This document shows positions 7,188 through 13,853 of a DNA stretch of 21,389 nt, one piece after another. The notes beneath the pieces were generated by a model, which saw only the letters and a list, made by a program, of their open reading frames with translations, was not told the origin of the DNA and ran no database searches. The stretch's first letter is position 1. Every line of letters starts with the position of its first letter. This DNA comes from UBA6987 sp045617825 (lineage in GTDB: Bacteria > Bacillota > Clostridia > Lachnospirales > Lachnospiraceae): positions 1-21,389 of the forward strand of contig JAZLJI010000127.1 of assembly GCA_045617825.1 (NCBI GenBank), given 5' to 3'. A program made the position numbers and the translations under genes.

Positions 7188-8233
7188 AGCCTGTCATTTC
7201 ACTGCTCTGCCTGTCTCTGCTGATACTGGGCCTGACCGCCTGCGGCAGAAAGCCTCCGGCAGGCACGGAAGCCGCCGGGGGCACGCTGCCTCAGGTGGGG
7301 CCGGAGGCCTTCGTGACGGAGGCGGGAGAATCCGTGAAGGAGGAAAGCGCCCCGCAGGAGAGCTCGGGCATTCCTGCGGAGACGGAGTCCGGCAGCGAAG
7401 CGCCTTCTTCCACGGAGACCGAGCCCTCCGGAGAAAGCCTGCCGAGCGAAGCGGAGACCGAGCCCTCCGGGGAAAGCCTGCCGATCGCTTCGGAGACTGA
7501 GCCCTCCGTTCCTGAGCCCGAGCCCTCCGTTCCGGAGACGAAGCCCGGGCTGGGCGAGGTCCCCGAGACTCTGGAAGCAGGGTGGAAGGTCCGGGAGACC
7601 ACGGACGTCATTTACGCGTTGGAGGACTTCGGCCGGACGAGGCTGCTCAGTCCCTATGACGCGGACGGCGACGGTATCGACGACCAGACGGATATCCTGG
7701 AGGGCGCCAAGGCCTACGTCAGGACCCGTCCCGTATACGATACCTCCTACTTTGAAGGCGGCTGGCCGCCGGAGGGAAAGGGCGTCTGCACCGACGTGGC
7801 GGCATTTGCCCTGCTGGCGGCGGGCTACGATCTGCAGAAGCTGCTGGCGGCGGATATCGCCGCCCATCCGGGGAACTACCCGCCGGGGACCGGCGACGCG
7901 AACATCGACTTCCGCCGTACCCGGAACCTGCTGCCCTTCTTTCAGCAGATCGCGGAGAGCCTGACCCTGGACCCCTATGACCTGGAGGCCTGGCAGCCCG
8001 GCGACATCGTGATCTTCGCCCACCCGGAGCACGGGATGTCACCGGGACACATCGCCATCGTATCGGACCGGCGCGCCTCCGACGGCCTGCCCTTCCTGAT
8101 CCACCACACCGACAACGACCGCTTTTCCTACGAGCAGGATTTTCTGACCACGCCGACCAGGATCCTGGTGGGGCATTTCCGGATGAACGGTCTCGGCGGC
8201 ACCGCAGCCAGACTGCAGGAGAGCGAGCCATGA
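7184..8233 (+). CDS. DUF1287 lipoprotein, paralogue 3
   Basis: 349 residues. The signal peptide ends LTAC with Cys20 as the predicted lipidation site. A Glu/Ser/Pro-rich linker follows (25-125), containing a 13-residue direct repeat with TEPSGESLP, then a DUF1287 domain (about 145-340). Markers are the EF-hand-like loop DADGDGIDD (159-167), GVCTDV (Cys202), NIDFRRTRNLLPFF, QPGDIVIF and GHIAIVSD (His289). It is the most canonical of the three paralogues. Its ATG overlaps the stop of paralogue 2 (ATGA) and its own stop overlaps the Nudix ATG, so the three plus Nudix are translationally coupled. Inferred role: exported, lipid-anchored NlpC/P60-like cell-wall hydrolase or binding protein. Substrate unknown. 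Confidence 0.85.
   Translation: MKPVISLLCLSLLILGLTACGRKPPAGTEAAGGTLPQVGPEAFVTEAGESVKEESAPQESSGIPAETESGSEAPSSTETEPSGESLPSEAETEPSGESLPIASETEPSVPEPEPSVPETKPGLGEVPETLEAGWKVRETTDVIYALEDFGRTRLLSPYDADGDGIDDQTDILEGAKAYVRTRPVYDTSYFEGGWPPEGKGVCTDVAAFALLAAGYDLQKLLAADIAAHPGNYPPGTGDANIDFRRTRNLLPFFQQIAESLTLDPYDLEAWQPGDIVIFAHPEHGMSPGHIAIVSDRRASDGLPFLIHHTDNDRFSYEQDFLTTPTRILVGHFRMNGLGGTAARLQESEP
7414..7491 (+). repeat. 39-nt tandem repeat in the linker of DUF1287 paralogue 3
   Basis: Two near-identical 39-nt units start at 7414 and 7453, each opening with GGAGACCGAGCCCTCCGG and encoding ETEPSGESLP-type peptide. They sit in the proline-rich spacer between the lipid anchor and the DUF1287 domain. Confidence 0.7.
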
Positions 8234-8712
8234 AAAATACCACCCTTTGCTACATCAGCCGGGGCGACGAATACCTGCTGCTGCACCGGGTCAAAAAGAA
8301 ACACGACCTGAATCACGACAAATGGATCGGCTTCGGCGGGAAGCTGGAGGAAAACGAGAGCCCGGAGGAGGGGATCCTGCGGGAGGTCCGGGAGGAGATC
8401 GGCGTCCGGCTCACGGACCTGAAGTACCGGGGCATCGTCACCTTCGTCTCGGACAGCTGCGAGGGAGAATACATGCACCTGTTCACGGCGGAGCGGTACG
8501 AGGGAACGCCCGGCGAATGCGACGAGGGCGAGCCGGCCTGGATCAGGAAGAAGGATTTCGCCGCCCTGCCCCAGTGGGAGGGCGACCGGATCTTCCTGAA
8601 GCTGCTGGAGGAGGGCGCACCCTTCTTTTCCCTGAAGCTGAGCTATCGGGGAGAGAGGCTGGAAAGCGCCCGGCTGAACGGAGAGGAGCTGCCGCTTGAG
8701 CGGACAAAATAA
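8230..8712 (+). CDS. Nudix hydrolase (MutT/8-oxo-dGTP diphosphatase type)
   Basis: 160-residue cytoplasmic hydrolase with a perfect Nudix box G-x5-E-x7-REVREEIGV at residues 37-59, which binds the catalytic Mg2+ and cleaves nucleoside-diphosphate-X substrates. The N-terminal TLCYISRGDEYLLLHR and the segment KWIGFGGKLE resemble 8-oxo-dGTP diphosphatases, but substrate cannot be fixed from sequence. The start overlaps the previous stop codon (ATGA), and capA-like follows after 18 bp, so it is inside the same operon. A functional link to the exported DUF1287 proteins is not evident. Confidence 0.93.
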   Translation: MKNTTLCYISRGDEYLLLHRVKKKHDLNHDKWIGFGGKLEENESPEEGILREVREEIGVRLTDLKYRGIVTFVSDSCEGEYMHLFTAERYEGTPGECDEGEPAWIRKKDFAALPQWEGDRIFLKLLEEGAPFFSLKLSYRGERLESARLNGEELPLERTK

Positions 8713-8730
8713 ATTTTAAGGAGAGACGAG

Positions 8731-9894
8731 ATGAAAAAGAGTACCACCCTGGCCTTTACCGGCGACATCGGTTTCGACGCTTATTTTACCGGCAAATGGG
8801 ACGACCCTGAGGTGCTGTCTCAGGATATCCTGGACTTCCTGCGCAGCGCGGATCACGTGGTCGCCAACGTAGAGGGCGCGATCCTGGATCCGGCCCTGTC
8901 CAAGGACGGCGGCGGAAAGGGCATGTTCTTCCACACCATGGACCCCCGGGCCACCAAGGTGCTGGACGATATGCACGCCGATATCTGGAACCTGGCCAAT
9001 AACCACACCCTGGACGGCGGTCTGGAGGGCATCCAGAGCACTCTGGACGCGGCAAAGGAGCACGGTGCCCTGCACTGCGGCGCCGGCCTCAACATCTACG
9101 ATGCCATGGAGCCGGTGATCCTGGACGAAGCCGGCGGGATCGGCATCCTGGGCCTGGGCTTCATGGAGACCTGCGTGCGGGCCACGCCGCAGAAGCCCGG
9201 CTGCTTCCCCTTCGATGAGCTGGACCGGATCGAGGCCGCCGTCAAAAAGGTGAAGGAAAAATGCCGCTGGTGCGTGCTGGTGGTCCATGCCGGAGAGGAA
9301 TTTTCCTGCATGCCGGCGCCCTATACCCGGGACCTGTATCTGAAGTATCTGAGCTTCGGCGCGGATATCATCGTTTCCCACCATCCTCACGTGGCCAGAA
9401 ACTATGAGCTGCTTCCCGGCAAGGCCATTTTCTACTCGCTGGGCAATTTCATCTTCGATACCAATTATCAGCGGGCCCAGCAGTTCACGGACCGCGGCGT
9501 GCTGCTGAAGATCAACTTCACCGAAAAGGATTTCAGCTTCGAGGCCCAGGGCACCAGGATCGAGCGGGGCATCGAGCACGTGGTGGCGGGAGAGCTCCCG
9601 GACATCTTTGCCGACGTGCAGGAGGAAGAGTACCTGAAGCTGATCCCCACCGCGGCGGCCGCCTTCATCAAGGCCGAGAAAAAGAAATGCTGCTTCTCCA
9701 AACCGGACACCTTCGTCAACGCGGCGCCGGAGACCTGGGACGCCTACTTCAGCGATTATAAGCGGGGGAACCGCATCCCGAAGCTGCATCACGATCTGCC
9801 GGCCTACCTGGAGCTGGCTGAAAAGGCCGACGAGGCCGTCTTCGACAGCAGTAAGCTGGAGGGCGTCAAGGCCTACATCCGCGAGCTGCTCTGA
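8731..9894 (+). CDS. CapA-family (PGA_cap) metallophosphatase-like protein
   Basis: 387 residues with the CapA fold motifs in order: FTGDIGFD (9-16), ANVEGA (45-50), ANNHTLD (89-95), VVHAGEE (184-190), SHHPHV (216-221) and YSLGNFIFD (235-243). These match the metal-ligand positions of calcineurin-like phosphoesterases. The family is named for B. anthracis CapA of poly-gamma-glutamate export, but most members have no proven role. No signal peptide or membrane segment is visible, unlike classical CapA, so this one is probably cytoplasmic. AAGGAGA precedes the ATG. It is the last gene before a strong terminator. No capB or capC homologue is in the window. Confidence 0.88.
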   Translation: MKKSTTLAFTGDIGFDAYFTGKWDDPEVLSQDILDFLRSADHVVANVEGAILDPALSKDGGGKGMFFHTMDPRATKVLDDMHADIWNLANNHTLDGGLEGIQSTLDAAKEHGALHCGAGLNIYDAMEPVILDEAGGIGILGLGFMETCVRATPQKPGCFPFDELDRIEAAVKKVKEKCRWCVLVVHAGEEFSCMPAPYTRDLYLKYLSFGADIIVSHHPHVARNYELLPGKAIFYSLGNFIFDTNYQRAQQFTDRGVLLKINFTEKDFSFEAQGTRIERGIEHVVAGELPDIFADVQEEEYLKLIPTAAAAFIKAEKKKCCFSKPDTFVNAAPETWDAYFSDYKRGNRIPKLHHDLPAYLELAEKADEAVFDSSKLEGVKAYIRELL

Positions 9895-9993
9895 GCGGCA
9901 GGCCGCAGGACGGCGCAGGAGAGCGCCGGCAGGCTGCCGCCGGCCGAGGAAAAAACAGGCTCTTTGACGGTCCAGTCAGGGGCTGACAGACGG

Positions 9994-10031
9994 AACCGGG
10001 CAAAACGCTTTTCGTTTTGCCCGGTTTTTTT
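9994..10031 (+). terminator. Strong intrinsic terminator closing the zapA-capA unit
   Basis: AACCGGGCAAAACG (9994-10007) and CGTTTTGCCCGGTT (10013-10026) form a perfect 14-bp stem with a 5-nt loop, followed by a run of T. It lies 99 bp after the CapA-family stop. The intervening 9895-9960 stretch is GC-rich with no gene. Confidence 0.95.
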
Positions 10032-10240
10032 GTCGGGCGGGGCCAGGTCTCTGCGGCAGGAGGCGCAGGAGACAGGAGACGCAAGGCCGCCCGGACCGAA
10101 AAATACATGCGACAATTCGAACAATACAGACACAATAACTGCTATTGATGAAGCATCACACACAATAACAACAAATTGTTCGCACGTTGCATACAATTTG
10201 CGATAACACAAAAATTATTTAAAAAAATTCTGAAAAATGC
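10032..10240. other. Non-coding stretch becoming AT-rich upstream of a promoter
   Basis: No supportable ORF. Two direct copies of ACACAATAAC (10130-10139 and 10160-10169) lie 30 bp apart. An inverted repeat CAAATTGT (10172-10179) / ACAATTTG (10193-10200) follows. A/T tracts at 10209-10238 sit just before the -35 box at 10241 like an UP element. The repeats could be regulator sites, but no known operator is recognised. Confidence 0.45.
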
Positions 10241-10269
10241 TTGACAGATCAAAAAGAGTGTGTTAGTAT
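10241..10269 (+). promoter_or_regulatory. Strong predicted promoter for the mini-ORF leader / thymidylate synthase-like unit
   Basis: A consensus TTGACA (10241-10246), a 17-bp spacer and TAGTAT (10264-10269), preceded by A/T tracts. The next long gene starts 515 bp downstream, so it predicts a long leader or an independent non-coding transcript. Confidence 0.75.
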
Positions 10270-10635
10270 TGGGCCATAAGCAAAGGAAATCAATCATAAA
10301 CAAGGGATTTACCCATACCGGAGAAGCCGGAACAGGATGATGAAGAATTTGAGGAAGAGGAGGAACGGACTGTTGAAGAAGGAAGCATGATCCTCAAGAG
10401 AAGACGCCGGGGGTCAGGTGAGGCGCAGCGGAAGAAAACCTTGACAATTGAATACGGAACCCAAAGTCAGACAATGAAGAACTTTTAGGCATAACCGATA
10501 ACAGCAGCGCGGCTCGCTGTTACAGAGAATCTTATAGACTGAGAAGCAGGACTGAGAACGGATCGGAAAGGACCGTCGGCCTGCAGGGAAACTGAACAGA
10601 GATTCATTGGCCGACAGAAATAAGGAGGTTATACA

Positions 10636-10662
10636 GTGAAGCTTCAGGAAATTCATCGATAG
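10636..10662 (+). CDS. Putative 8-codon leader peptide (GTG start)
   Basis: A perfect Shine-Dalgarno AAGGAGG (10622-10628) sits 7 nt before GTG. The ORF reads MKLQEIHR then TAG. The stop codon overlaps the first base of the following 13-bp terminator stem, so a translating ribosome would cover the 5' arm. This is the geometry expected of an attenuator leader peptide, or it is the scarred start of a deleted gene. Function unknown. Confidence 0.5.
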   Translation: MKLQEIHR

Positions 10663-10705
10663 GGCTATTCGCAGGAAAACAGTTGCGAATAGCCCTTCTT
10701 TTTTT
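10661..10705 (+). terminator. Intrinsic terminator or attenuator upstream of the thymidylate synthase-like gene
   Basis: AGGGCTATTCGCA (10661-10673) pairs with TGCGAATAGCCCT (10684-10696) in a perfect 13-bp stem with a 10-nt loop, followed by TCTTTTTTT. It lies directly after the 8-codon ORF and 80 bp before the next gene. Confidence 0.9.
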
Positions 10706-10784
10706 GTCTGTTTTATGATAGGCTGTTGTCATCGGGCAGGAGCGCCGAGGCGCCGCGATCCCTGCCGTGACGTGAGGAGATACG

Positions 10785-11486
10785 ATGAGAGAATGTTTTG
10801 TCAAAGCGGAGACACTGCCTGAGGCTTACCATCAGGCGCTGCTGGCCCTGATGCGGGAGGGCGAGGTCGTGGACTGCCCGGCCTGGAATACCCGCTGCCG
10901 GGAGATCGGTCTGACCATGACCGTCGAAAAGCCGCTGCAGGAGCCGGGCATTTCCCGGGTGGCCTTCATGACGCCGGAGGCCCTGGACAAGTATCTGGGG
11001 GAAATGCTGGAGGGGAGCCTGGACTGGGCGGTGGCCGAGGGGAAGGAGCCCTATACCTACCATGACCGGATGGTGAACTACGGCGGCGTCGATCAGCTGA
11101 GCTTCGTGCTGGAGGATCTGAAGCGGGATCCCCAGAGCCGGAGAGCCGTGGTGCTCGTACGCAGCGCGGCGGATATCGGCAGCGGAGATCCGGCCTGCCT
11201 GCAGCATCTGCAGTTTTCCCTGCACGGCGGCGCGCTGGACCTGCAGATCCTGTTCCGCTCCAACGATGCCTGCAAGGCCTGCTTCATGAACGCCTTTGCC
11301 CTGACCAGACTGCAGCAGCGGATGGCGGAGGAGCTGGGCGTCCCCGTGGGGACCTACACCCATCGGGCCAACAGCTTCCATGCCTACGAGGCGGACTGGA
11401 GGATGCTGGAGGGAGCGGTGAAGCGCATAGAAGAGGGCAAACGGCTCTTCTTTACCTATGAGCAGTATCGGAGCATGAAGCTGTAA
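10785..11486 (+). CDS. Thymidylate synthase family protein (methanogen-type length)
   Basis: 233 residues; ThyA enzymes make dTMP from dUMP with methylenetetrahydrofolate. Family marks: DPQSRRAVV (115-123) with the Arg pair that binds substrate phosphate across the dimer; PACLQHLQF with catalytic Cys138; RSND (158-161); Asn169; and the GTYTHRANSFHAY segment with His199 and Tyr201, equivalent to the HIY motif. It is shorter than bacterial ThyA (about 264) and resembles the archaeal/methanogen type. A dUMP/dCMP hydroxymethylase is an alternative because the residues around the pyrimidine pocket differ from E. coli ThyA. GAGGAGA lies just before the ATG. It stands alone, downstream of a leader with an 8-codon ORF and terminator. 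Confidence 0.8.
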   Translation: MRECFVKAETLPEAYHQALLALMREGEVVDCPAWNTRCREIGLTMTVEKPLQEPGISRVAFMTPEALDKYLGEMLEGSLDWAVAEGKEPYTYHDRMVNYGGVDQLSFVLEDLKRDPQSRRAVVLVRSAADIGSGDPACLQHLQFSLHGGALDLQILFRSNDACKACFMNAFALTRLQQRMAEELGVPVGTYTHRANSFHAYEADWRMLEGAVKRIEEGKRLFFTYEQYRSMKL

Positions 11487-11551
11487 GGTTACATTTACCG
11501 GAACTTTAATTTGAAACTTTAAAAAATTTTAAATAATTTTACCAAACGGTG

Positions 11552-11580
11552 TTGACAGACGCACCGGATGGTGATATTGT
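11552..11580 (+). promoter_or_regulatory. Promoter of the Tad pilus operon
   Basis: TTGACA (11552-11557), a 17-bp spacer and TATTGT (11575-11580), with TGA immediately before the -10 box (extended -10). An A/T-rich tract (11510-11550) lies upstream. It starts the transcript just before the first c-di-GMP aptamer. Confidence 0.78.
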
Positions 11581-11593
11581 AATACCACAAATA

Positions 11594-11668
11594 AGAAAAG
11601 AGCAAAACCGGTGAAAACCGGCGACGCAAAGCCATAGGGTCCTCGATCTCAAGACAGCCGGTTGCCAG
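11594..11668 (+). promoter_or_regulatory. Cyclic-di-GMP class I (GEMM-I) riboswitch aptamer, Tad operon leader
   Basis: The conserved GEMM-I core is present in order: AGCAAAACC (11601-11609); a CCGGT-GAAA-ACCGG hairpin with its GAAA tetraloop (11608-11621); the invariant GACGCAAAGCC (11623-11633); a variable P3 arm; and AGCCGGTTGCC (11656-11666), whose TTGC pairs back to GCAA. It lies between the extended -10 promoter and the terminator at 11708. The bacterial second messenger c-di-GMP is the family ligand. Confidence 0.95.
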
Positions 11669-11707
11669 ATATATCGCGAATTTCCACAGAAATAGTGGCT
11701 TTATTTT

Positions 11708-11745
11708 GGCACGGCTTCCGCATTGGAGCCGTGCCGTTTGTTTTT
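11708..11745 (+). terminator. Riboswitch expression-platform terminator
   Basis: GGCACGGCT (11708-11716) pairs with AGCCGTGCC (11727-11735), extended by two inner pairs, followed by GTTTGTTTTT. The 5' arm can alternatively pair with the aptamer 3' strand: AGCCG (11656-11660) with CGGCT (11712-11716), and TGCC (11663-11666) with GGCA (11708-11711). Ligand binding that holds the aptamer strand would therefore favour termination, so the predicted sense is OFF. Confidence 0.88.
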
Positions 11746-11756
11746 CGGGAGTAACC

Positions 11757-12434
11757 ATGATACCAAGAATCATTCTAGCCGCCCTGACGGGCCTCGTGTT
11801 GGAACCGCTGAGCGGGAGCTTAGCCGGGCTGCTGTTAAAGAAGCGCGGCAGGCAGCTGACGCGCGGCCGGGAGGAACGTCTCCTGAGCGGAGCCGTGCTG
11901 ACCCTTCTGGGAGCCGGCATCGGCTGGCTGTACGAGCCGCTGTTCGAGGGACTGTATCTGTTCCTGCTCCTGCTCGTCTGCGCCGTGGCGGCCATCACGG
12001 ATATCCACCACCGGATCATTCCCAACGAAACGGTGCTGGCCATCCTCGCGCTGACCCTGCTGTTCGGGATCCCGGGCCTCTGCGGCGCGGCGGGCTTTCC
12101 CCGGTTCCGGCCGGGACGGGCCTTCCTGGGACTGGCGGTGTGCATGGTCATCTTTTTCCTGCCGGCCCTCTTCGGAAAGAGCGTGGGGGCGGGAGACGTC
12201 AAGCTGGCCGGGGCCATGGGCTTCTGTCTGGGGCTCGGCTTCAGTCTGGGGGCCGTGGTGCTGATGGGCGCGCTGGTGCTGGCCTTCGTTTTCCTGCAGA
12301 ACCGTTTGCCGACGCTGCAGTTCGTGAAGACCCGGATCCCGCTGGGGCCCTTCCTGGGGCTGTCCCTGTGTCTGGTGCTGCTGCTTTCCCGGCTCCCCGG
12401 ACTGGAGGGCGTATTCGGGCTTCTGGCCTTTTAA
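11757..12434 (+). CDS. tadV: Type IV prepilin peptidase (A24), TadV/CpaA
   Basis: A 225-residue polytopic membrane aspartic protease that cleaves the leader of Flp prepilin and the TadE pseudopilin. Both A24 active-site motifs are intact: TDIHHRIIPN with Asp82 and GAGDVKL with Asp147. About six hydrophobic segments cover the length. The N-terminal methylase-type cysteine domain of PilD is absent, as is usual for TadV/CpaA. ATG 11757 follows GGGAG. An in-frame TTG at 11706 would begin inside the riboswitch terminator and is rejected. First gene of the Tad operon, directly controlled by the c-di-GMP riboswitch terminator. Confidence 0.92.
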   Translation: MIPRIILAALTGLVLEPLSGSLAGLLLKKRGRQLTRGREERLLSGAVLTLLGAGIGWLYEPLFEGLYLFLLLLVCAVAAITDIHHRIIPNETVLAILALTLLFGIPGLCGAAGFPRFRPGRAFLGLAVCMVIFFLPALFGKSVGAGDVKLAGAMGFCLGLGFSLGAVVLMGALVLAFVFLQNRLPTLQFVKTRIPLGPFLGLSLCLVLLLSRLPGLEGVFGLLAF

Positions 12435-12473
12435 AAGTTGATCGACGTGGCAGATCCTCAGGAAGGAGCGGAG

Positions 12474-12977
12474 ATGAAAGCCTTATTGGTTCGGTTATTC
12501 GAAAAGCTGAAGAGACGGCACGGCCAATCCGTGGTGGAGGCCGCGCTGGTCCTGCCGCTGCTGATCCTGCTGCTGTGCGGCATCCTGGATTTCGGCTGGA
12601 TCTATATGAACCAGTATAAGGTCGATTACGCGTCCTACTCCGGAGCCCGCTACGGATCCATCACCCTGCAGAAGACTCTCGACGAGGACAACAGCCGGGC
12701 CATCGCGGATCAGGCCTTCAGCAACCTTTTCGGCTACCGCGAGGGCCAGAGCCTGAACGTCACGCAGGTCGCCGGAGACAAGGAGTACCGGGTCACGGCG
12801 CAGTTAAAGGACGGCAGCACGGCAGTCTGCCGGGTGTGCCTGGACGCACAGGAGAGACGGGTCAGCGTGTCGGTGGAAAGCGACGTGACGATCCTGACCT
12901 TTGTGGCAGGAACGGCATTTCACGGCAAGACCTACCGGGCGGATTCCGTCAGCGTAGCCTCCGTGTTCGCGGATTAA
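12474..12977 (+). CDS. tadE: TadE-like pseudopilin
   Basis: 167 residues. A short basic leader (1-17) ends RRHG, followed by QSVVEAALVLPLLILLL. This gives a prepilin-peptidase site after Gly17 with the conserved Glu at +5 of the mature protein (Glu22), and a single hydrophobic N-terminal helix with ILDFGWIYMNQ, typical of the TadE domain. The rest is an extracytoplasmic domain with two cysteines (CRVC). ATG 12474 is preferred over the in-frame TTG at 12438 because AAGGAG lies 5 nt upstream. It is 39 bp after tadV. No separate tadF or tadG is seen. Confidence 0.9.
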   Translation: MKALLVRLFEKLKRRHGQSVVEAALVLPLLILLLCGILDFGWIYMNQYKVDYASYSGARYGSITLQKTLDEDNSRAIADQAFSNLFGYREGQSLNVTQVAGDKEYRVTAQLKDGSTAVCRVCLDAQERRVSVSVESDVTILTFVAGTAFHGKTYRADSVSVASVFAD

Positions 12978-13012
12978 AGGAAGCGTCTGAGGACGGATAA
13001 GGAGAGGCTGAG

Positions 13013-13852
13013 ATGAAAAAGGTCATGATCATAGCCGCCGCAGCGGCGATCTGCTGCGGACTGCTCCTGTACCGCTATCTGAGCAGCGTGGAGGAGCGGA
13101 CGAGAAAGGCGGAGGAAAACAGTGCCCGGATCAGTCGGGAGACACGGGCTCCCGAGGAAAAGATCAAGCTGCTGACGGCCAAGGAGGACATCCCGCCCTA
13201 TACCCCGATCACCGCGGATATGGTGCAGCTCAAGGATTATCCCAAGGCCTACGCGCCGGCGGGCGCGGCGTCCACCGTCGAGGAGGTGCTGGGGATGCAG
13301 TCCGCAGGGACCGTCTACGCCGGGCAGATCCTCCTGAAGGAGGCGGTCGGTACCCCGGAGGAGATCGGCGAGGGCCTGGCCTTCCGGATCCCCGAGGGCA
13401 AGCGGGCCATGACCCTCACGCTGGATACTGCGGGCGGCGTGGCCGGTTTCCTCTGTGAGGGAGATTTCGTGGATCTGCTGTATTATCTGGCCGCGGAGCC
13501 CGAGACGGAGAAACCGGAGGAGGACACGGACGGGGAAGGCCCGGTCCCGGACACAGAGAAGCCGGAGCTTCTGATACTGGAAAACGGCGAGGAACGGGTC
13601 CTTTCCTACGGTGTGGCAATGACCCTGCTGGAAAATGCGCAGGTGCTGGAGCTGGAGCTTCCGACCTATGAGCCGGAGGAAAGCGGATACCGTTACGAAT
13701 ACGTGACGCTGGCCCTCAGCCCGGAGGAATGCCTGAAGCTGCTGACGGCACAGATGCAGGGCGGCAGGCTGACCGCGGTGCTGCGGCAGAGGGGCGACGA
13801 GTCTCTGCTGCGGGAGGGCCCCAGGTCAGTCACGGAGATCATGGGGCAATAG
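13013..13852 (+). CDS. cpaB: Flp pilus assembly protein CpaB/RcpC (SAF domain)
   Basis: 279 residues. N-terminal membrane anchor (about 4-20), then a basic/acidic coiled stretch, then a SAF domain (about 50-115) containing AKEDIPPYTPITADMV, and an RcpC/CpaB C-terminal domain interrupted by an acidic Glu/Pro insert (about 162-185). In diderms RcpC works with the RcpA secretin. No secretin gene exists here, so in this monoderm it probably binds the wall or guides the pilus across it (inference). It lies between tadE and tadZ and ends 1 bp before tadZ. Confidence 0.88.
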   Translation: MKKVMIIAAAAAICCGLLLYRYLSSVEERTRKAEENSARISRETRAPEEKIKLLTAKEDIPPYTPITADMVQLKDYPKAYAPAGAASTVEEVLGMQSAGTVYAGQILLKEAVGTPEEIGEGLAFRIPEGKRAMTLTLDTAGGVAGFLCEGDFVDLLYYLAAEPETEKPEEDTDGEGPVPDTEKPELLILENGEERVLSYGVAMTLLENAQVLELELPTYEPEESGYRYEYVTLALSPEECLKLLTAQMQGGRLTAVLRQRGDESLLREGPRSVTEIMGQ

Positions 13853-13853
13853 T

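Larger units (their letters stand above)
10276..10705 (+). ncRNA. Predicted long structured leader or small RNA of unknown class
   Basis: The transcript expected from the promoter at 10241 to the terminator at 10705 is about 430 nt with no normal-length gene. Visible structure: CCGG-AGAAG-CCGG near 10318-10330; TAACAGC (10499-10505) paired with GCTGTTA (10516-10522) with an inner AGC/GCT; GTCGGCC (10575-10581) paired with GGCCGAC (10609-10615). A purine-rich stretch covers 10336-10390. A 17-codon basic ORF (10337-10390) has only a weak ribosome site. It does not match a riboswitch or known structural RNA that can be recognised by eye. Confidence 0.45.

Noticed and set aside
10300..10488. Acidic-then-basic open frame in the leader (EEFEEEEERT...)
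   Set aside because: It has no ATG/GTG/TTG with a ribosome site at its 5' end; the purine-rich composition alone explains the Glu run.
11706..11756. Upstream TTG start extending the prepilin peptidase
   Set aside because: It lies in the riboswitch terminator stem; ATG 11757 has a ribosome site and gives the usual TadV length.
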